A stretch of 33,452 nucleotides of DNA, taken from assembly GCA_002373875.1 (NCBI GenBank), contig DFKQ01000068.1, positions 1 through 33,452 of the forward strand, in the 5' to 3' direction. The translations under genes and the position numbers were made by a program. The DNA comes from Lachnospiraceae bacterium UBA3641 (GTDB lineage Bacteria > Bacillota > Clostridia > Lachnospirales > Lachnospiraceae). Shown here one piece after another: positions 31,832 to 33,452 of the stretch (positions are counted from its first letter, which is position 1; the number at the start of each line of letters is the position of its first letter). The notes beneath the pieces are model-generated. The model had not been told where the DNA came from. It did no database searches and was given only the letters and a program-made list of their open reading frames with translations.

Positions 31832-33316
31832 TTACTTCTTCAGGAAATCCGGGATCTTAATCTGCCTTGACTCAACCCTGCTCGTAAGAGGAGCTACACC
31901 CCTGAGTCCTCCGCCAAATGTGGTGGGTTCAGGTGAAGGTGCTGTATTCTGTGTCACACCCGGTATGGGCTGAACCTGCATGCTGCCTGTCTGTCCCATA
32001 ACCTGAGGGTTCATGTTCATCTGAGTATTCTGGAAATTATAAGGTGCCTGTGCACCCTGAGCTCCGAACTGGGGCTGTGTCATACCCATCGTATTCTGGG
32101 GAACTCCCATTCCGGTATTGTTCATGCCGGGTACATGGTTCATCGGCGCCGTCATACCGCCAACAGGCATATTACCGGTCATCTGATTAACAGGAATGTT
32201 GCCGGTCATCGCAGGATTCATATTGTTCACACCGCCCTGCATCCCCATTCCGGTTGCAGGTGTTGCAAACTGCCTGGGCTGATAAGCCTTGGAACCCGTA
32301 AAGTTCCTCATGCCCGCTCCCGAAAGAGCCGATACAGGCTTGGCCGCTTCCTGCTTCTGTATCCTGGATTCATCAATACCCGTTGCGATAACAGTAACAG
32401 TACATGTATCGGGATCCCTGTCATCCTCCTGAGCACCCATGATAAGGTTAACATCATCACCTGTGAGGTCACGCACGAATGAAACAGCATCATCAACATC
32501 AAGAAGCGTGATCTCACCGGAAACATTTACTATAATATGGCTGGCACCGGCAAGTGTCGTCTCAAGAAGAGGCGAATTAACCGCCATCTTAACAGCTTCA
32601 ATCGCCTTGTCGTCACCCTTGGCCGAGCCTATACCTATATGGGCTATACCCTTATTCTCCATAACCGTCTTGACATCTGCAAAGTCAAGATTTATAAGGG
32701 CCGGAACATTTATAAGATCCGTAATACCCCTTACGGACTGCTGGAGAACCTCATCGGCCAGCTTAAGCGCATCCGCCATAGTGGTCCTTCTGTCAACAAG
32801 TTCAAGAAGCTTATCGTTCGGGATTACTATAAGTGTATCTACATTCTGCTTCAGCTTCTCAATACCACCGAGAGCGTTCTGCATACGTGTTTTTGCTTCA
32901 AACCTGAAGGGCTTCGTAACTACGCCGACCGTAAGAGCTCCCTGCTCCTTGGCAAGCCTGGCGATCACCGGTGCGGCTCCTGTTCCCGTTCCGCCTCCCA
33001 TACCGCATGTTACGAATACCATATGTGCTCCGCGGATGGCGTTTGCTATATCCTCCGCACTCTCTTCCGCTGCCTTCTCACCGATCTCGGGCTGCGCTCC
33101 GCATCCCAAGCCCTGAGTAAGCTTATCACCTATCTGTAAAAGTCTTGGTGCCTTACACATCTGCAAGGCCTGTTTATCTGTATTAACGCCCAGGAACTCG
33201 ACCCCGCCGATCTGCTCCTCGACCATTCTGTTTACTGCATTATTACCGGCTCCGCCAACACCTATTACAAGTATCTTGGCTGCTGCTTCCATTACATCAG
33301 TTTTAATTTCCAGCAA
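31832..33316 (-). CDS. ftsZ: Cell division protein FtsZ with long Met/Gln/Asn-rich linker
   Basis: FtsZ is the tubulin-like GTPase that forms the division ring. It has KILVIGVGGAGNNAVNRM, GLGCGAQPEIGEKAAEES, the tubulin signature GGGTGTGAAPVIA, and NLDFADVKTVMENKG in the C-terminal half of the core. After about residue 325 a linker of about 155 residues rich in Met, Gln, Asn, Pro and Gly (NPAMTGNIPVNQMTGNMPV, GMNNTGMGVPQNTMGMTQ) leads to the conserved tail IKIPDFLKK, which binds partner proteins. I chose TTG 33314-33316, 8 nt behind GGGAGGGG; ATG at 33292 (MEAAAK) is an alternative. It stands alone between promoter and terminator. Confidence 0.95.
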   Translation of the reverse strand: MLEIKTDVMEAAAKILVIGVGGAGNNAVNRMVEEQIGGVEFLGVNTDKQALQMCKAPRLLQIGDKLTQGLGCGAQPEIGEKAAEESAEDIANAIRGAHMVFVTCGMGGGTGTGAAPVIARLAKEQGALTVGVVTKPFRFEAKTRMQNALGGIEKLKQNVDTLIVIPNDKLLELVDRRTTMADALKLADEVLQQSVRGITDLINVPALINLDFADVKTVMENKGIAHIGIGSAKGDDKAIEAVKMAVNSPLLETTLAGASHIIVNVSGEITLLDVDDAVSFVRDLTGDDVNLIMGAQEDDRDPDTCTVTVIATGIDESRIQKQEAAKPVSALSGAGMRNFTGSKAYQPRQFATPATGMGMQGGVNNMNPAMTGNIPVNQMTGNMPVGGMTAPMNHVPGMNNTGMGVPQNTMGMTQPQFGAQGAQAPYNFQNTQMNMNPQVMGQTGSMQVQPIPGVTQNTAPSPEPTTFGGGLRGVAPLTSRVESRQIKIPDFLKK

Positions 33317-33361
33317 AGCGATGCCCCTCCCTTTTTATAGATTGCTCCACACTCATATAAC

Positions 33362-33390
33362 ATAATATAATTATTTTACGGAATTATCAA
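33362..33390 (-). promoter_or_regulatory. Putative promoter of ftsZ
   Basis: TTGATA (33385-33390) and TATTAT (33362-33367) are 17 bp apart in a very A/T-rich region, with a leader of about 40 nt. Nothing further is recognisable up to 33452. Confidence 0.6.
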
Positions 33391-33452
33391 TACTTTTTTA
33401 TACACAATTAAGAGATTTTTGCCCTGCTGTTACTGTTCACACCCCAGCCAAA

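Overview
The window looks like a chromosomal segment of an anaerobic Firmicute of the Lachnospiraceae type (Butyrivibrio/Roseburia-like). Supporting signs are moderate GC, strong AAGGAGG ribosome binding sites, a Gram-positive PolC, a four-subunit 2-oxoacid:ferredoxin oxidoreductase, a DUF5688-like protein and FtsZ with an IPDFLKK tail. The genus cannot be fixed from the sequence alone.

Region 1 (1-6431) is accessory DNA: two small decayed integrative elements in tandem behind the 3' end of a tRNA gene. A 20-bp tRNA 3'-end core occurs three times (10-29, 2066-2085, 6412-6431). Each core is followed at once by a Rho-independent terminator. Inside each element, short direct repeats near both ends look like integrase arm-type sites (AGTGGTCCA in element 1, GGGTGAGCA/AGGTTAGCA in element 2), mostly spaced at about one helical turn or multiples of it. 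Each element has a broken tyrosine integrase next to its left att. Element 1 carries four small overlapping or closely spaced genes, the last being VapD-like (a probable toxin-antitoxin type pair). Element 2 carries a retropepsin-like protease with a small acidic partner, an XRE regulator, a 5'-truncated membrane glycosyltransferase/lectin, a GT2 glycosyltransferase and a fragment of a repeat-type surface protein.

Region 2 (6473-13740), minus strand, is a probable seven-gene transcription unit: porC-porD-porA-porB-purC-xfp-histidine phosphatase. It joins pyruvate oxidation to acetyl-CoA, purine synthesis and phosphoketolase (acetyl-phosphate) metabolism. It ends at the terminator shared with the tRNA side and starts behind a good promoter with nested inverted repeats.

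Region 3 (13741-25260), minus strand, holds ispG-polC (8-nt overlap), a two-gene unit of a membrane Ser/Thr kinase and an Ig-like repeat exported protein, and gdhA, whose 5' leader seems to contain an intrinsic terminator.

Region 4 (25261-33452), minus strand, is housekeeping: a membrane SH3 protein preceded by a 49-codon ORF with a 45-bp in-frame repeat, tRNA-Arg(CCG), a DUF5688-like protein, a yqeG-aroE-aroK-efp cluster, a Lachnospiraceae-type hypothetical, nrdR, another small hypothetical, and ftsZ with its own promoter and terminator. No CRISPR, rRNA or intact insertion sequence was seen.
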